The notes under the pieces: model-generated
Told to the model about the DNA's origin: nothing
Seen by the model: the letters and a program-made list of their open reading frames with translations, nothing else
Database searches by the model: none
Shown: positions 8,025 through 16,215 of the stretch, piece after piece
Layout: every line of letters begins with the position of its first letter
Position numbering within the stretch: position 1 is the first letter of the stretch
Source: Ruminococcus sp.
GTDB lineage: Bacteria; Bacillota; Clostridia; Oscillospirales; Ruminococcaceae
NCBI GenBank assembly: GCA_017463375.1
Contig: JAFTPG010000010.1
Span: 1 to 33,872 of the forward strand
Direction: 5' to 3'
DNA length: 33,872 bases
Position numbers and translations under genes: made by a program

Positions 8025-8101
8025 AACTGAATCCAACTTCTTTTCCGATGTTATAGCTCTGATTTATTGTATCCGAAATATCGTGAAAAGGAGTTTTTCT
8101 T

Positions 8102-9073
8102 ATGAAAAAAACAGTCAAAAACACATTTATTTCGGTTCTCGGAGCTTCATTCATCGCAATGTCGGTGCCAACCGCCGTCTTTGCTGAAACCGAGCCGAAA
8201 TATATCAATGTCTCACTGAGAATTGAGGGTATCAGCGAAAATCTCTGCGAGCTTGAAGCTCAGTATCTTTGTGAGAATGAAGCTGTCTATGCTTCCGATA
8301 TTGTCAGATTTTTCGATGAGTCCGACAACAGCTTTGAGGTCAGCTGGACAGAATCCGATTACGGCAGCTATATCAGTGCGGTAAACGGAGAAAGTGAAGG
8401 AACCTTCGGCGGCTGGGACGGATGGCAATACAGAGTCAACGGTGAAGCGCCCTCAGTCGGACTTTCCGCATACGAGGTTTCCGACGGTGATGAGATCGTT
8501 GTCTATTACTCCGACGCTTACGGCGTTGGAATGCAGTTCCCGCAGGCTAGTTATTACTACAGCGACGGAACTCTGATATTTACAAGTATGGATACAGCAT
8601 ACGATGCCAACTGGAATCCTGTTGTAACTGAAAATCCTGTTGCGGATATGACTGTTGAGCTTCGCGGAGCTGAATCGTACTCTTTCAAGACCGATGAAAG
8701 CGGCTGCGTTGATCTTGAAAACGCAGGAGTTGCTCCCGGAGACTATCAGCTTTATTACGAAAAGCAGTCCGCTGAGGGAATTCCGCTTGTGCTTCGTCCG
8801 TCAGGTAAGGTCGTTCTTGAGTACGGCTACATCCTCGGCGATGTGGACAATGACGGAAGCATCAACGCTCTCGACGCTTCAATGGTGCTCACAGCTTATG
8901 CAAACACTGCTACAGGAAAGGATTCAGGACTTACTGCGGCTCAGGAGCTTGCGGCAAATGTAAACAACAGCGATTATGCCGTAAATGCTCTTGACGCTTC
9001 GGAGATCCTCTCATATTATGCATACACTGCTACAGGCGGACAGGCATCGCTGCACGAATACCTCGGCAGATGA
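8102..9073 (+). CDS. Secreted DUF4430 (transcobalamin-like) protein with C-terminal type I dockerin
   Basis: 323 residues. A signal peptide (1-28, ending AVFA) is followed by a DUF4430-like domain (about 36-140) with the motif GGWDGWQYRVNG ... VGLSAYEVSDGDEIVVYYSD. DUF4430 is the bacterial relative of the C-terminal cobalamin-contacting domain of animal transcobalamin. Then comes an extra beta-sandwich-like stretch (about 175-240). Finally a dockerin has a good calcium loop DVDNDGSINALD (from about 247) and a degenerate second loop starting NVNNSD (from 286). The two halves share ALDAS and YAxTATG. AAAAGGAG at 8086-8093 fixes the ATG. It is the first gene behind the cobalamin riboswitch and lies 20 bases before a second DUF4430 protein. 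Inferred role: an extracellular B12-binding protein docked to a cohesin on the cell or cellulosome. B12 binding is unproven. Confidence 0.85.
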   Translation: MKKTVKNTFISVLGASFIAMSVPTAVFAETEPKYINVSLRIEGISENLCELEAQYLCENEAVYASDIVRFFDESDNSFEVSWTESDYGSYISAVNGESEGTFGGWDGWQYRVNGEAPSVGLSAYEVSDGDEIVVYYSDAYGVGMQFPQASYYYSDGTLIFTSMDTAYDANWNPVVTENPVADMTVELRGAESYSFKTDESGCVDLENAGVAPGDYQLYYEKQSAEGIPLVLRPSGKVVLEYGYILGDVDNDGSINALDASMVLTAYANTATGKDSGLTAAQELAANVNNSDYAVNALDASEILSYYAYTATGGQASLHEYLGR

Positions 9074-9093
9074 TGATACGGAGATAAATTTTT

Positions 9094-11064
9094 ATGAAAA
9101 ACAGATCCATAAGATTTGTGTGCGTTATAATGACGGCAATCCTCGTTTTCTTAACGGGGATTGCCGTTACTGCGTACACTGTAAATTACGACGCATCATC
9201 GGTGAAACAGCAGATCATCAGCAGTAAGCTCAGCGAAACCGGTGCTTCCGATGAGCAGAGCTTTATAAACGGCTGGCTTACGGAAAACGCAGGCACAGGC
9301 TCGGCGGAATGGTATGCGCTTTGTCTCTCAAAGGAGAACGCTTACGATTTCTCCGCATATACTACGGCTCTCGAACCTCAGATAAACGATGCAGGACTCC
9401 GTGCAACCGAACGTCAGCGAATGGCAATAGCATATATTTCCGCAGGAGGTACGAATATTGACGTCGGAGCTTTGATCGGCGAAACATGGAACGGTCTCGG
9501 AATAATGAGCGAGATCTATGCTTTGATTCTGATTAATTCGGGGAATTTTTATTGCGAAACCGATGAGACTCTGATTCTTGAATCTCTCCTTGCAAGACAG
9601 CACGAGGACGGCGGCTGGTCGCTTAACGGCAATTACTCCGACCCTGATGTTACTGCAATGGCAGTGCAGGCTCTTTCTGCATACAGAAGCAATCCCTCCA
9701 TTCAGAGCCGAATTGACTGCGCCGTGGAGGTCCTTTCAGCTATGCAGCAGTCCGACGGCGGCTACAGAAGCTATGGTACTCCCAACGCCGAGAGCAATGC
9801 ACAGGTAATTATCGCGCTTTGTCAGCTCGGAATCGACCCTCAGAGCGACGGCAGATTTCTCAAAAACGGAAATTCACCTGTAGACGCTCTCATGTCGTAT
9901 CATACCGGTTCGGGAGGGTTTTCCCACATTTCAGGCGGAGCTGAAAACGGTATGGCTGCGGTTCAGGCTTATGAGGCATTCACAGCTATTTCGCATTCGG
10001 GCTTGTATAATCTGAACGAAAAATATGTTGACGGTGAGTTTCCGCCGCTGATCGCTGAACAGAAGCCAACAGCAGCTCCGGAGGAAGAACCGACGAAAGC
10101 TCCCGATGCAGCCGCAACAGCTCCTCCGAAAGCGACGGAGGGCAGCGAAAGCGGAAAGCCCGTTGTTACCGATAAGCCGCAGGCAAGTACTGCTCCTGCC
10201 GAGCCGTCAGCAGTGACGACAGCTTCGGTTTCAGAAAGCAGTGAGGAGCTTACGGAAATACAGCCGACCGAAGCAAGTGAAGCTGCTGAAGAGTCCTCAG
10301 AAGCTGCGGAAACTACGGCTGTATCAGCTCCGACAGCAGCTTTCACGCTGACAACAATATCCACAGTCACAAAACAAAATACCAGCAGTACTTCTCAGGA
10401 AATGAGAACGGAGACTGCCTGTACTTCCGTTTCATCTGCGGCAGTGCCTGTGGGAGCTTCTGTTAATGATGTCAGCAGCAGCGGCGGCTGGAAAATCCCT
10501 GCGTATACCGTTATAGCCGTGCTTTTTGCAGGTTCTGCAATTTATCCTGCGGCACGGAGACAGTTCTCATGGAAAAAGCTTGCGGCTTCGGGAGCAGTAT
10601 GCACGCTCTGTGCAGGTGCTGTTTTCTTCATGAACATTCAGACTCCCGAGGAATACTACAGCCGTAATCTCGGAGATATCCAGCCCGACAGCCTTACTGT
10701 TACATTTTCGGTGAGCTGTGAGAAGATCAAGGATGAAATCGACGGAGACTATATGATAGTTCCTGAAACGGAGCTTGTTCTGCTCGAGGATGATACTGTG
10801 TTCGACATTCTTGAGAGGGTTCTTGCGTATAACAAGATTCCTTTCGACTATAACGGAAGCTTTGAGACTGACATTTATATCAGAGGAATCAATAATATAT
10901 ACGAAATGGATCACGGTGAAATGTCAGGCTGGATGTATCTGGTCAACGGAGAGACTCCGAATGTTGGCTGCGGAGCTTATGCCCCTGAGGACGGAGACGT
11001 TATTGAGTGGGTATATACGCTCGAGGTCGGCAGGGATATCGGACAGGGAGGAAATATCGAATGA
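9094..11064 (+). CDS. Membrane-anchored transcobalamin-like protein: alpha/alpha-barrel plus DUF4430
   Basis: 656 residues. An N-terminal signal or anchor (7-27) precedes an alpha/alpha-barrel-like domain (about 35-310). This has prenyltransferase/squalene-cyclase style repeats, LLARQHEDGGWSLNGNYSDP and MQQSDGGYRSYG, the fold also used by the N-terminal domain of intrinsic factor and transcobalamin. A Pro/Ala/Thr/Ser/Glu-rich linker (310-460) leads to two hydrophobic helices (about 467-484 and 493-513) joined by a basic turn (AARRQFSWKK). The C-terminal DUF4430 domain (about 525-650) is a strong match: YIRGINNIYEMDHGEMSGWM, then YLVNGETPNVGCGAY and DGDVIEWVYTLEVG. If the barrel is outside, the helical hairpin returns the DUF4430 domain to the outside too. 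It overlaps the ECF T-component gene by four bases. Inferred role: surface cobalamin capture feeding the transporter. Confidence 0.85.
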   Translation: MKNRSIRFVCVIMTAILVFLTGIAVTAYTVNYDASSVKQQIISSKLSETGASDEQSFINGWLTENAGTGSAEWYALCLSKENAYDFSAYTTALEPQINDAGLRATERQRMAIAYISAGGTNIDVGALIGETWNGLGIMSEIYALILINSGNFYCETDETLILESLLARQHEDGGWSLNGNYSDPDVTAMAVQALSAYRSNPSIQSRIDCAVEVLSAMQQSDGGYRSYGTPNAESNAQVIIALCQLGIDPQSDGRFLKNGNSPVDALMSYHTGSGGFSHISGGAENGMAAVQAYEAFTAISHSGLYNLNEKYVDGEFPPLIAEQKPTAAPEEEPTKAPDAAATAPPKATEGSESGKPVVTDKPQASTAPAEPSAVTTASVSESSEELTEIQPTEASEAAEESSEAAETTAVSAPTAAFTLTTISTVTKQNTSSTSQEMRTETACTSVSSAAVPVGASVNDVSSSGGWKIPAYTVIAVLFAGSAIYPAARRQFSWKKLAASGAVCTLCAGAVFFMNIQTPEEYYSRNLGDIQPDSLTVTFSVSCEKIKDEIDGDYMIVPETELVLLEDDTVFDILERVLAYNKIPFDYNGSFETDIYIRGINNIYEMDHGEMSGWMYLVNGETPNVGCGAYAPEDGDVIEWVYTLEVGRDIGQGGNIE

Positions 11065-11939
11065 AAAGCTTTCATCCTGTGACAGTCCTGATTTTTTTCG
11101 CAGCAATGCTCACACCGCTGATGACGGTCAATAACCCTGTTTACACTGCGGTTTTGCTTGTCGGAGCAATTCTGATACTGCTTCAGGTCAGAAGCGGCAG
11201 AGGGCTTCTCCGGGAGCTTTGGGGATATCTCGTTATATTCCTCATTATGGCGGCAATGAATCCGCTGTTTGTTCACAGAGGCAGTACTCCGCTGTTTTTT
11301 CTCAACGGCAGAGCGATAACTCTTGAAGCCGTGGTATACGGCGTTTGCAGTGCTCTCAGACTGACTGCGTCAATCATCTGGTGCAGAGCGTTTTCACTTG
11401 TTATGACAAGCGAGAAGCTTTTCTGCATTACAGGAAAGCTCTCGCCGAAGATATCCGCAATGCTGACCATGACCGTGAGATTCATCCCTGATATGCTTGC
11501 TCAGGGACGGAAGATCAATGCATACAGCCGCACGTCAGGGGAATTTCCCGACGACTCCCTTTTGAGCAGATTCAGGAGGATCATGAGCGTTTTTTCGGCT
11601 CTTGTAACGTGGTCGATAGAAAGCGGAGTCCAGACAGCCGATTCTATGAAAGCAAGAGGATTCGAGCTGAAAGGACGGACAGCCTATTCACGTTTTTCAT
11701 ATCATACAGAGGACGCTGTACTGCTTGTTCTGTGTATAGCTTCCTGCGCGGCAGTTTGCACAATAAGCGGACGGCTGAATGCGGAGTTTTATCCGACGGT
11801 GAAATACAGTGCGGATACAGCAGCGCTCGGTGCGGCATCGTTTTTATCAGCGGCAGCGTATGTATTTCCAACGGCATTTGCAATGGTTATCGGACTCAAA
11901 AGAAGCAGACGCAGCCTGTTTCGGAAAGGAGAAAAATGA
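11061..11939 (+). CDS. ECF transporter T component (CbiQ/EcfT family)
   Basis: A 292-residue membrane protein with about five to six hydrophobic segments. A cytoplasmic stretch in the second half carries the EcfT coupling features: VRFIPDMLAQGRKINAYSR and an Ala-Arg-Gly motif in SMKARGFELKGR (Ala198-Gly200). These motifs fit into the grooves of the two ATPase domains. The start is ATG 11061, overlapping the preceding stop (ATGA), with GGGAGG at 11047-11052 upstream; an open extension to 11007 is out of keeping with that site. It overlaps the ATPase gene by four bases as well, so four genes here are translationally coupled. This T component appears dedicated to the local S component. Confidence 0.9.
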   Translation: MKSFHPVTVLIFFAAMLTPLMTVNNPVYTAVLLVGAILILLQVRSGRGLLRELWGYLVIFLIMAAMNPLFVHRGSTPLFFLNGRAITLEAVVYGVCSALRLTASIIWCRAFSLVMTSEKLFCITGKLSPKISAMLTMTVRFIPDMLAQGRKINAYSRTSGEFPDDSLLSRFRRIMSVFSALVTWSIESGVQTADSMKARGFELKGRTAYSRFSYHTEDAVLLVLCIASCAAVCTISGRLNAEFYPTVKYSADTAALGAASFLSAAAYVFPTAFAMVIGLKRSRRSLFRKGEK

Positions 11940-13570
11940 AGATACTTGAAGTAAAGGATCTCTCTTTCAGATATAAAAATGCAGAGCAAAATACTCTTGA
12001 CAATATCTCGTTTGAAGCTTCGGAGGGCGAACTGATTCTCGTATGCGGAGCTACGGCGTGCGGAAAAACTACGCTGCTGAAAAGTCTGAAGCCTGAGCTT
12101 GCGCCGTTCGGAGATAAAAACGGCGAGATATTCTTCTGCGGAAAAGCAATGGCAGATATTTCGGAATCCGTTTCCGCGGCTCAGATAGGGTATGTAATGC
12201 AGCGGCCTGAGAATCAGACCGTTACGGACAGCGTTCGCAGCGAGCTTGCTTTCGGCGGTGAAAGTCTCGGACTCGAGCCTGATATCATTCGCCGGAAGGT
12301 TGCTGAGACTGCCGCATATTTCGGACTGGAGCAGCTTCTCAGTCACAGAACATCGATGCTTTCGGGCGGACAGCGCCAGCTTCTGAATCTTGCGTCGGTA
12401 ATGGCAATGAATCCGAGACTTATCATCCTCGATGAGCCGACTGCACAGCTCGACCCGATAGCGGCAGGCGATTTCATCCGGACTCTTTACCGCGTCACAC
12501 GGGAGCTTGCGGTCACAGTGATCGTTGCGGAGCATCGCTTTGAGGAGCTTCTGCCGCTTGCGGACAAGGTTCTTTTTCTCGAAAACGGAAAGGTGAGAGC
12601 GTTCGACACGCCCGAAAATTCGGCGGAGATTCTTGCTCAGAGCGCAAATGTAAGCCCTTCCCTGCCGTCAGGACTCAGGCTTCACAGTCATTTTCACAGG
12701 CTGAACGGCAGAAAAGCACCGCTTACGCTCGGCGAGAGCAGAGCTATGCTTGCGGAGTGCTTCAAATCCGATGTAAAATCCTTGGAGCAGACTGCAAAAG
12801 CTCCCGGCAATGAAGAAGCGATCCGGCTGAAAAACGTATTTTTCACCTATGACGGCAGCTCGCCCGACGTGGTGTGCGGAGCTTCGCTGACCGTGCAAAA
12901 GGGTGAGGTTTTCTCGCTTATCGGCAGCAACGGAAGCGGAAAAAGCACTCTTCTTTCGCTGATGTCGGGAATCGAAAAGCCATACAGGGGAGCCGTTGAG
13001 ATTTTCAGCAAGTCTCTGAAAAAATACAGAGGCAGCGAGCTGTACTGCGGACTTCTCGGGCTTCTTCCTCAGGATGTGCAAAGCGCGTTCCTGAGAGACA
13101 GCGTCGGGGAAGAGCTTCAATTCACTGAGGATAAATCGGTTTACGATTTTACTCCCTTTTATGAAATGCACCCCTACGACCTCAGCGGCGGTCAGCAGCA
13201 GCTTCTGGGAATAAAAAAGATGCTGATGAACGAGCCGAAAATCGTTCTCATGGACGAGCCTACAAAGGGACTGGACGGAAGCTGGCGTGATGTGATCGCA
13301 GAAATCATTCTGAGTCTCCGTGAAAAGGGATTGACCGTATTCATCGTCACTCACGATATGGAGCTTGCAGCTCAGGTTTCCGACCGCTGCGGAATCTTTT
13401 TCGACGGAACTGTCTCGGCAGCCGTCACTCCGCAGGAAATTCTCTCCGACAGCATTTTCTATACCACAAGCGCAGTAAAGACCTCACGGGGAATTTACAG
13501 CGGAGTCTGCACAACGGCTCAGCTGCTGGAAATCTGCACGAAGAACGGCTTAAAGGAGGAGTTCAGATGA
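11936..13570 (+). CDS. ECF transporter energy-coupling ATPase, two ABC domains fused
   Basis: 544 residues with two complete ABC ATPase domains. Domain 1: Walker A GATACGKT (38-45), signature LSGGQRQ, Walker B LIILDEP, and a His in VIVAEH. Domain 2: Walker A GSNGSGKST (330-338), signature LSGGQQQ, Walker B IVLMDEP, and a His in IVTHD. The fusion replaces the separate EcfA1 and EcfA2 subunits. The first Walker A has TAC where SGC/NGS/NGA is usual, though Gly, Lys and Thr are kept. The ATG at 11936 overlaps the preceding stop and has AAAGGAG just upstream; the frame is open back to 11609 but that lies inside the T-component gene. It powers uptake of the substrate bound by the S component at 13567. 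Confidence 0.92.
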   Translation: MKILEVKDLSFRYKNAEQNTLDNISFEASEGELILVCGATACGKTTLLKSLKPELAPFGDKNGEIFFCGKAMADISESVSAAQIGYVMQRPENQTVTDSVRSELAFGGESLGLEPDIIRRKVAETAAYFGLEQLLSHRTSMLSGGQRQLLNLASVMAMNPRLIILDEPTAQLDPIAAGDFIRTLYRVTRELAVTVIVAEHRFEELLPLADKVLFLENGKVRAFDTPENSAEILAQSANVSPSLPSGLRLHSHFHRLNGRKAPLTLGESRAMLAECFKSDVKSLEQTAKAPGNEEAIRLKNVFFTYDGSSPDVVCGASLTVQKGEVFSLIGSNGSGKSTLLSLMSGIEKPYRGAVEIFSKSLKKYRGSELYCGLLGLLPQDVQSAFLRDSVGEELQFTEDKSVYDFTPFYEMHPYDLSGGQQQLLGIKKMLMNEPKIVLMDEPTKGLDGSWRDVIAEIILSLREKGLTVFIVTHDMELAAQVSDRCGIFFDGTVSAAVTPQEILSDSIFYTTSAVKTSRGIYSGVCTTAQLLEICTKNGLKEEFR

Positions 13571-14241
13571 ATTCGCTGATGAAAAAAGCGGTTCTGATCG
13601 CCTTGTCTGCCGTACTGGTTATACTCGGAGCTGTTATGCTCGGCGGAAAGCACTACACGTTAGTATCTGTCCTGATAGCGGCGGTCTCATGCATAGGATT
13701 TGCTTATGCATTCGAGCGCAGGGAGCTTACCTCACGATATGCGGTGCTTGTGGCGGTAATGACGGCTCTTTCGATCGCAGGAAGATTCATTTTTGCTCCG
13801 GTTCCTGCATTCAAGCCTGTGACGGCACTTGTGATCCTCAGCGGAGTATATCTCTCGGCGGAGGGAGGCTTCCTGACGGGAGCCCTGACGGCTCTTATAT
13901 CGAATATGTACTTCGGTCACGGAGCATGGACTCCGTTTCAGATGCTTGCATGGGGGCTGATCGGTCTTACAGCCGGAGTCCTCTCAAATCAGCTGAAAAA
14001 AAACAGACCCCTGCTTCTCCTTTTCGGAGCAATTGCAGGAGCCATGTATTCGTTTGTTATGGATATATGGACGGTCGTATGGTACAGCGGAAGTCCTGAA
14101 ACCGGACTTTATAAAGCTGCAATACTGTCAGCGATTCCGTTCACGATCATATATGCTGTTTCAAACGTGGTATTTCTGTTTCTTTTCGCCAAGAGCTTCG
14201 GACGAAAGCTCAGCCGTGCAGTCACTCTTATTGAGAGATGA
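13567..14241 (+). CDS. ECF transporter S component, predicted cobalamin-specific
   Basis: A 224-residue integral membrane protein with about six hydrophobic helices, the size and shape of ECF substrate-binding subunits. The stretch GRFIFAPVPAFKPVTALVIL, followed by GGFLTGALTALISNMYFGHG and WTPFQMLAWG, resembles the ECF S family that includes the vitamin B12 subunit CbrT. This recognition is from memory, not an alignment. The start overlaps the ATPase stop (ATGA), with AGGAGG at 13556-13561 as its ribosome site. The upstream cobalamin riboswitch and two transcobalamin-like proteins support B12 or a cobinamide-type precursor as substrate. The 3' end overlaps the convergent hydrolase gene by 14 bases and no terminator is visible. 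Confidence 0.8.
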   Translation: MNSLMKKAVLIALSAVLVILGAVMLGGKHYTLVSVLIAAVSCIGFAYAFERRELTSRYAVLVAVMTALSIAGRFIFAPVPAFKPVTALVILSGVYLSAEGGFLTGALTALISNMYFGHGAWTPFQMLAWGLIGLTAGVLSNQLKKNRPLLLLFGAIAGAMYSFVMDIWTVVWYSGSPETGLYKAAILSAIPFTIIYAVSNVVFLFLFAKSFGRKLSRAVTLIER

Positions 14242-15382
14242 TACGTTTCAGCTCGGTATAAGCCATGAGGAACGGAGCAATACCCTTCGCATCGTTTTCA
14301 ACTATCGGTTCACTGAGATAATATTTCTCCGAGCCGTCACGCTGCTGAGCTCCTCCGAGACCTGCAACGAGACAGATATTTTTCAGCACGGGAATATTAT
14401 CATCTGTGATATTAATATAGTTTTCAGTAACAGCCGACAGCGTTCTTATGCCGTCGGTTTTTGCTTTTTCACCGCAGATCCCGAGCCTGTAAGCCTTCAG
14501 CGACGCATACGAGAACAGCAGCGTTCCGCTTGTTTCGGGATAGTTCCCCTCAAGACCGCACTTGGCAGGAAGCTGATACAGCATATCCTCATCGGAGACG
14601 CAGTCTGAAAGCGCACCGAGGATTCCTTTAAGAGCGTCACTGCATACGGTATACAATTCAGGTGACTGAGCCTCAGAAAGCTCGCAAAGATCAGCCAGAG
14701 CTGCGCTGTACCAGCACATTGCCCTGAGCCAGAATTCTCCTGAACGACCTGTTTCGGAATCAGCCCATAGCATAGAGCGGGTCTCGTCGTAGCCGTGATA
14801 ATAAAGCCCCGAAGCTGCGTCACGCATTATCAAGACAATGTTTTTAATCTGACGTTTGATATCATCATAGATATCAGAATTTCCGCAGACAGCGGCATAC
14901 TCCGCCATAAAGGGAAGAGCCATATAAGTTCCGTCCAGCCATATCTGGGATGGATAGATCGCCTTATGGTAGAAATTTCCGCAGCTGAGTCTGGGCTGCT
15001 TTACAAGCTGCTCATTATAGATCCATTCAGCGGCGGACAGATATTTTTCGCTGCCTGTTTTTTTGAAAAGATACAGCAGATTCTTTCCGCCGTTGATATT
15101 ATCGAGGTTATAGCAGAGCGGATCCATTGTCGGAATAGTTCCGCCGCTGCCGAGATAAGAGTCCATGAATTTCACAGTATAGTCCAGCAGACTACTTTCG
15201 CCTGTTATTTCATAGAGCATCGTGACAGCCTTGATCATACAGCCGTCTATATAATTCCATTTCACGGGCTTGGAAAAGAGAAAGTTCTCACGATTCCACA
15301 GCGGATGAAGAGGGTCGGAGGGCAGTATAAGCTTTTCGATATACAGCCTTGTAATCTGTTCTGTTTTCTGCACATTAATCAT
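14228..15382 (-). CDS. GH105 unsaturated rhamnogalacturonyl hydrolase
   Basis: 384 residues, no signal peptide, so cytoplasmic. It matches the six-hairpin GH105 family (YteR/YesR type), which removes the unsaturated uronic acid left by polysaccharide lyases from imported pectin or similar oligomers. Visible motifs: HKAIYPSQIWLDGTYMALPF (139-158, with likely catalytic Asp150), GLYYHGYDETR (192-202) and WADSETGRSGEFWLRAMCWY. The last usually reads FWGRAxGWY, so two glycines are replaced here by Leu and Cys. The ATG at 15382 overlaps the permease stop and has GGGAGG (complement of 15392-15397). It is the last gene of the transporter operon. GH88 is the alternative family but fits less well. Confidence 0.85.
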   Translation of the reverse strand: MINVQKTEQITRLYIEKLILPSDPLHPLWNRENFLFSKPVKWNYIDGCMIKAVTMLYEITGESSLLDYTVKFMDSYLGSGGTIPTMDPLCYNLDNINGGKNLLYLFKKTGSEKYLSAAEWIYNEQLVKQPRLSCGNFYHKAIYPSQIWLDGTYMALPFMAEYAAVCGNSDIYDDIKRQIKNIVLIMRDAASGLYYHGYDETRSMLWADSETGRSGEFWLRAMCWYSAALADLCELSEAQSPELYTVCSDALKGILGALSDCVSDEDMLYQLPAKCGLEGNYPETSGTLLFSYASLKAYRLGICGEKAKTDGIRTLSAVTENYINITDDNIPVLKNICLVAGLGGAQQRDGSEKYYLSEPIVENDAKGIAPFLMAYTELKRIISQ

Positions 15383-16215
15383 CCGGATAGACCTCCCGCA
15401 GTAATTCCGTTTACAAATTTTTTCTGAGCAAGAGCAAAAACGGTTATTGACGGGATAAGTCCTATTACCGACATTGCTATAATTTTATTTTGTTCATACC
15501 CCTGACCCGTGCTGTCCACTGAGAGACGAAGTGCGAGGGAGAGGGGATATTTTTCTACCGACTGTATGAATATAAGCGGAGTAAGAAAATCATTCATCGT
15601 CCACAGGAAGGTGAATACCGATATTGAAATAATTGCCGGACGTATACACGGAGCAAGTACGAATATCAGCGTTTTAACGGTTCCGCAGCCGTCAATTTTG
15701 GCAGCTTCATCGAATTCCTTCGGAACTCCCTTGAAGAACTGCACCAGAATGAACACGAACATTCCCTCGCAGGCGAAGAGTGCAGGAACGGTCAGCGGAA
15801 TATATGTATCGAGGAAATTGAAGCCGGCGAAATTCTGCCACATTGAATATGCTGGCAGGATCGTGACGATCTGAGGCATGAGCATACTTCCGATAAGGAG
15901 CGCAAAGAAGAATTTTTTCAGCGGAAAATCAAATCTTGCAAATCCGTATGCGACTGTCACCGAAGAGAGTACGGCAAATATCATTTTCGGAACGATGATC
16001 TTGAAGGTATTGAGGAAATAATGTCCCATAGTAAAGGGAGTTACAGTCTGCCAACCGTTCCTGTAGGCTTCAAAGCTGAAGCTGTCGGGCATGAACCAGA
16101 CGGAGCTGAAAATCTCGCTGTTCGTTTTGAACGACGCTCCGACCAGCCATAAAAGCGGATACAGCATCACTGCTGAAATAAGTATCAGTATTATGTATAA
16201 AGGGAGCTTTTTCAC
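15379..16215 (-). CDS. Carbohydrate ABC transporter permease (MalG/CUT1 type)
   Basis: 278 residues with six predicted membrane helices. The EAA coupling loop reads FDEAAKIDGCGTVKTLIFVL (about 190-210), which contacts the ATPase. The start is GTG at 16215, with GGGAGG on the minus strand (complement of 16223-16228); it overlaps the preceding permease stop. It forms the translocation channel with the permease encoded at 16212-17099. No ATPase gene is present in the operon, as is common for CUT1 systems that share a single MsmX-like ATPase encoded elsewhere. Confidence 0.92.
   Translation of the reverse strand: MKKLPLYIILILISAVMLYPLLWLVGASFKTNSEIFSSVWFMPDSFSFEAYRNGWQTVTPFTMGHYFLNTFKIIVPKMIFAVLSSVTVAYGFARFDFPLKKFFFALLIGSMLMPQIVTILPAYSMWQNFAGFNFLDTYIPLTVPALFACEGMFVFILVQFFKGVPKEFDEAAKIDGCGTVKTLIFVLAPCIRPAIISISVFTFLWTMNDFLTPLIFIQSVEKYPLSLALRLSVDSTGQGYEQNKIIAMSVIGLIPSITVFALAQKKFVNGITAGGLSG

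Noticed and set aside
11609-11935. Upstream extension of the fused ATPase reading frame
   Set aside because: It lies wholly inside the T-component gene in another frame and lacks ABC sequence; ATG 11936 has a good ribosome site and an ATGA overlap.
11789-13354. Long antisense open frames opposite the ATPase gene (11789-12535 and 12668-13354, minus)
   Set aside because: They have no recognisable domains or ribosome sites and mirror the codon bias of the sense gene.
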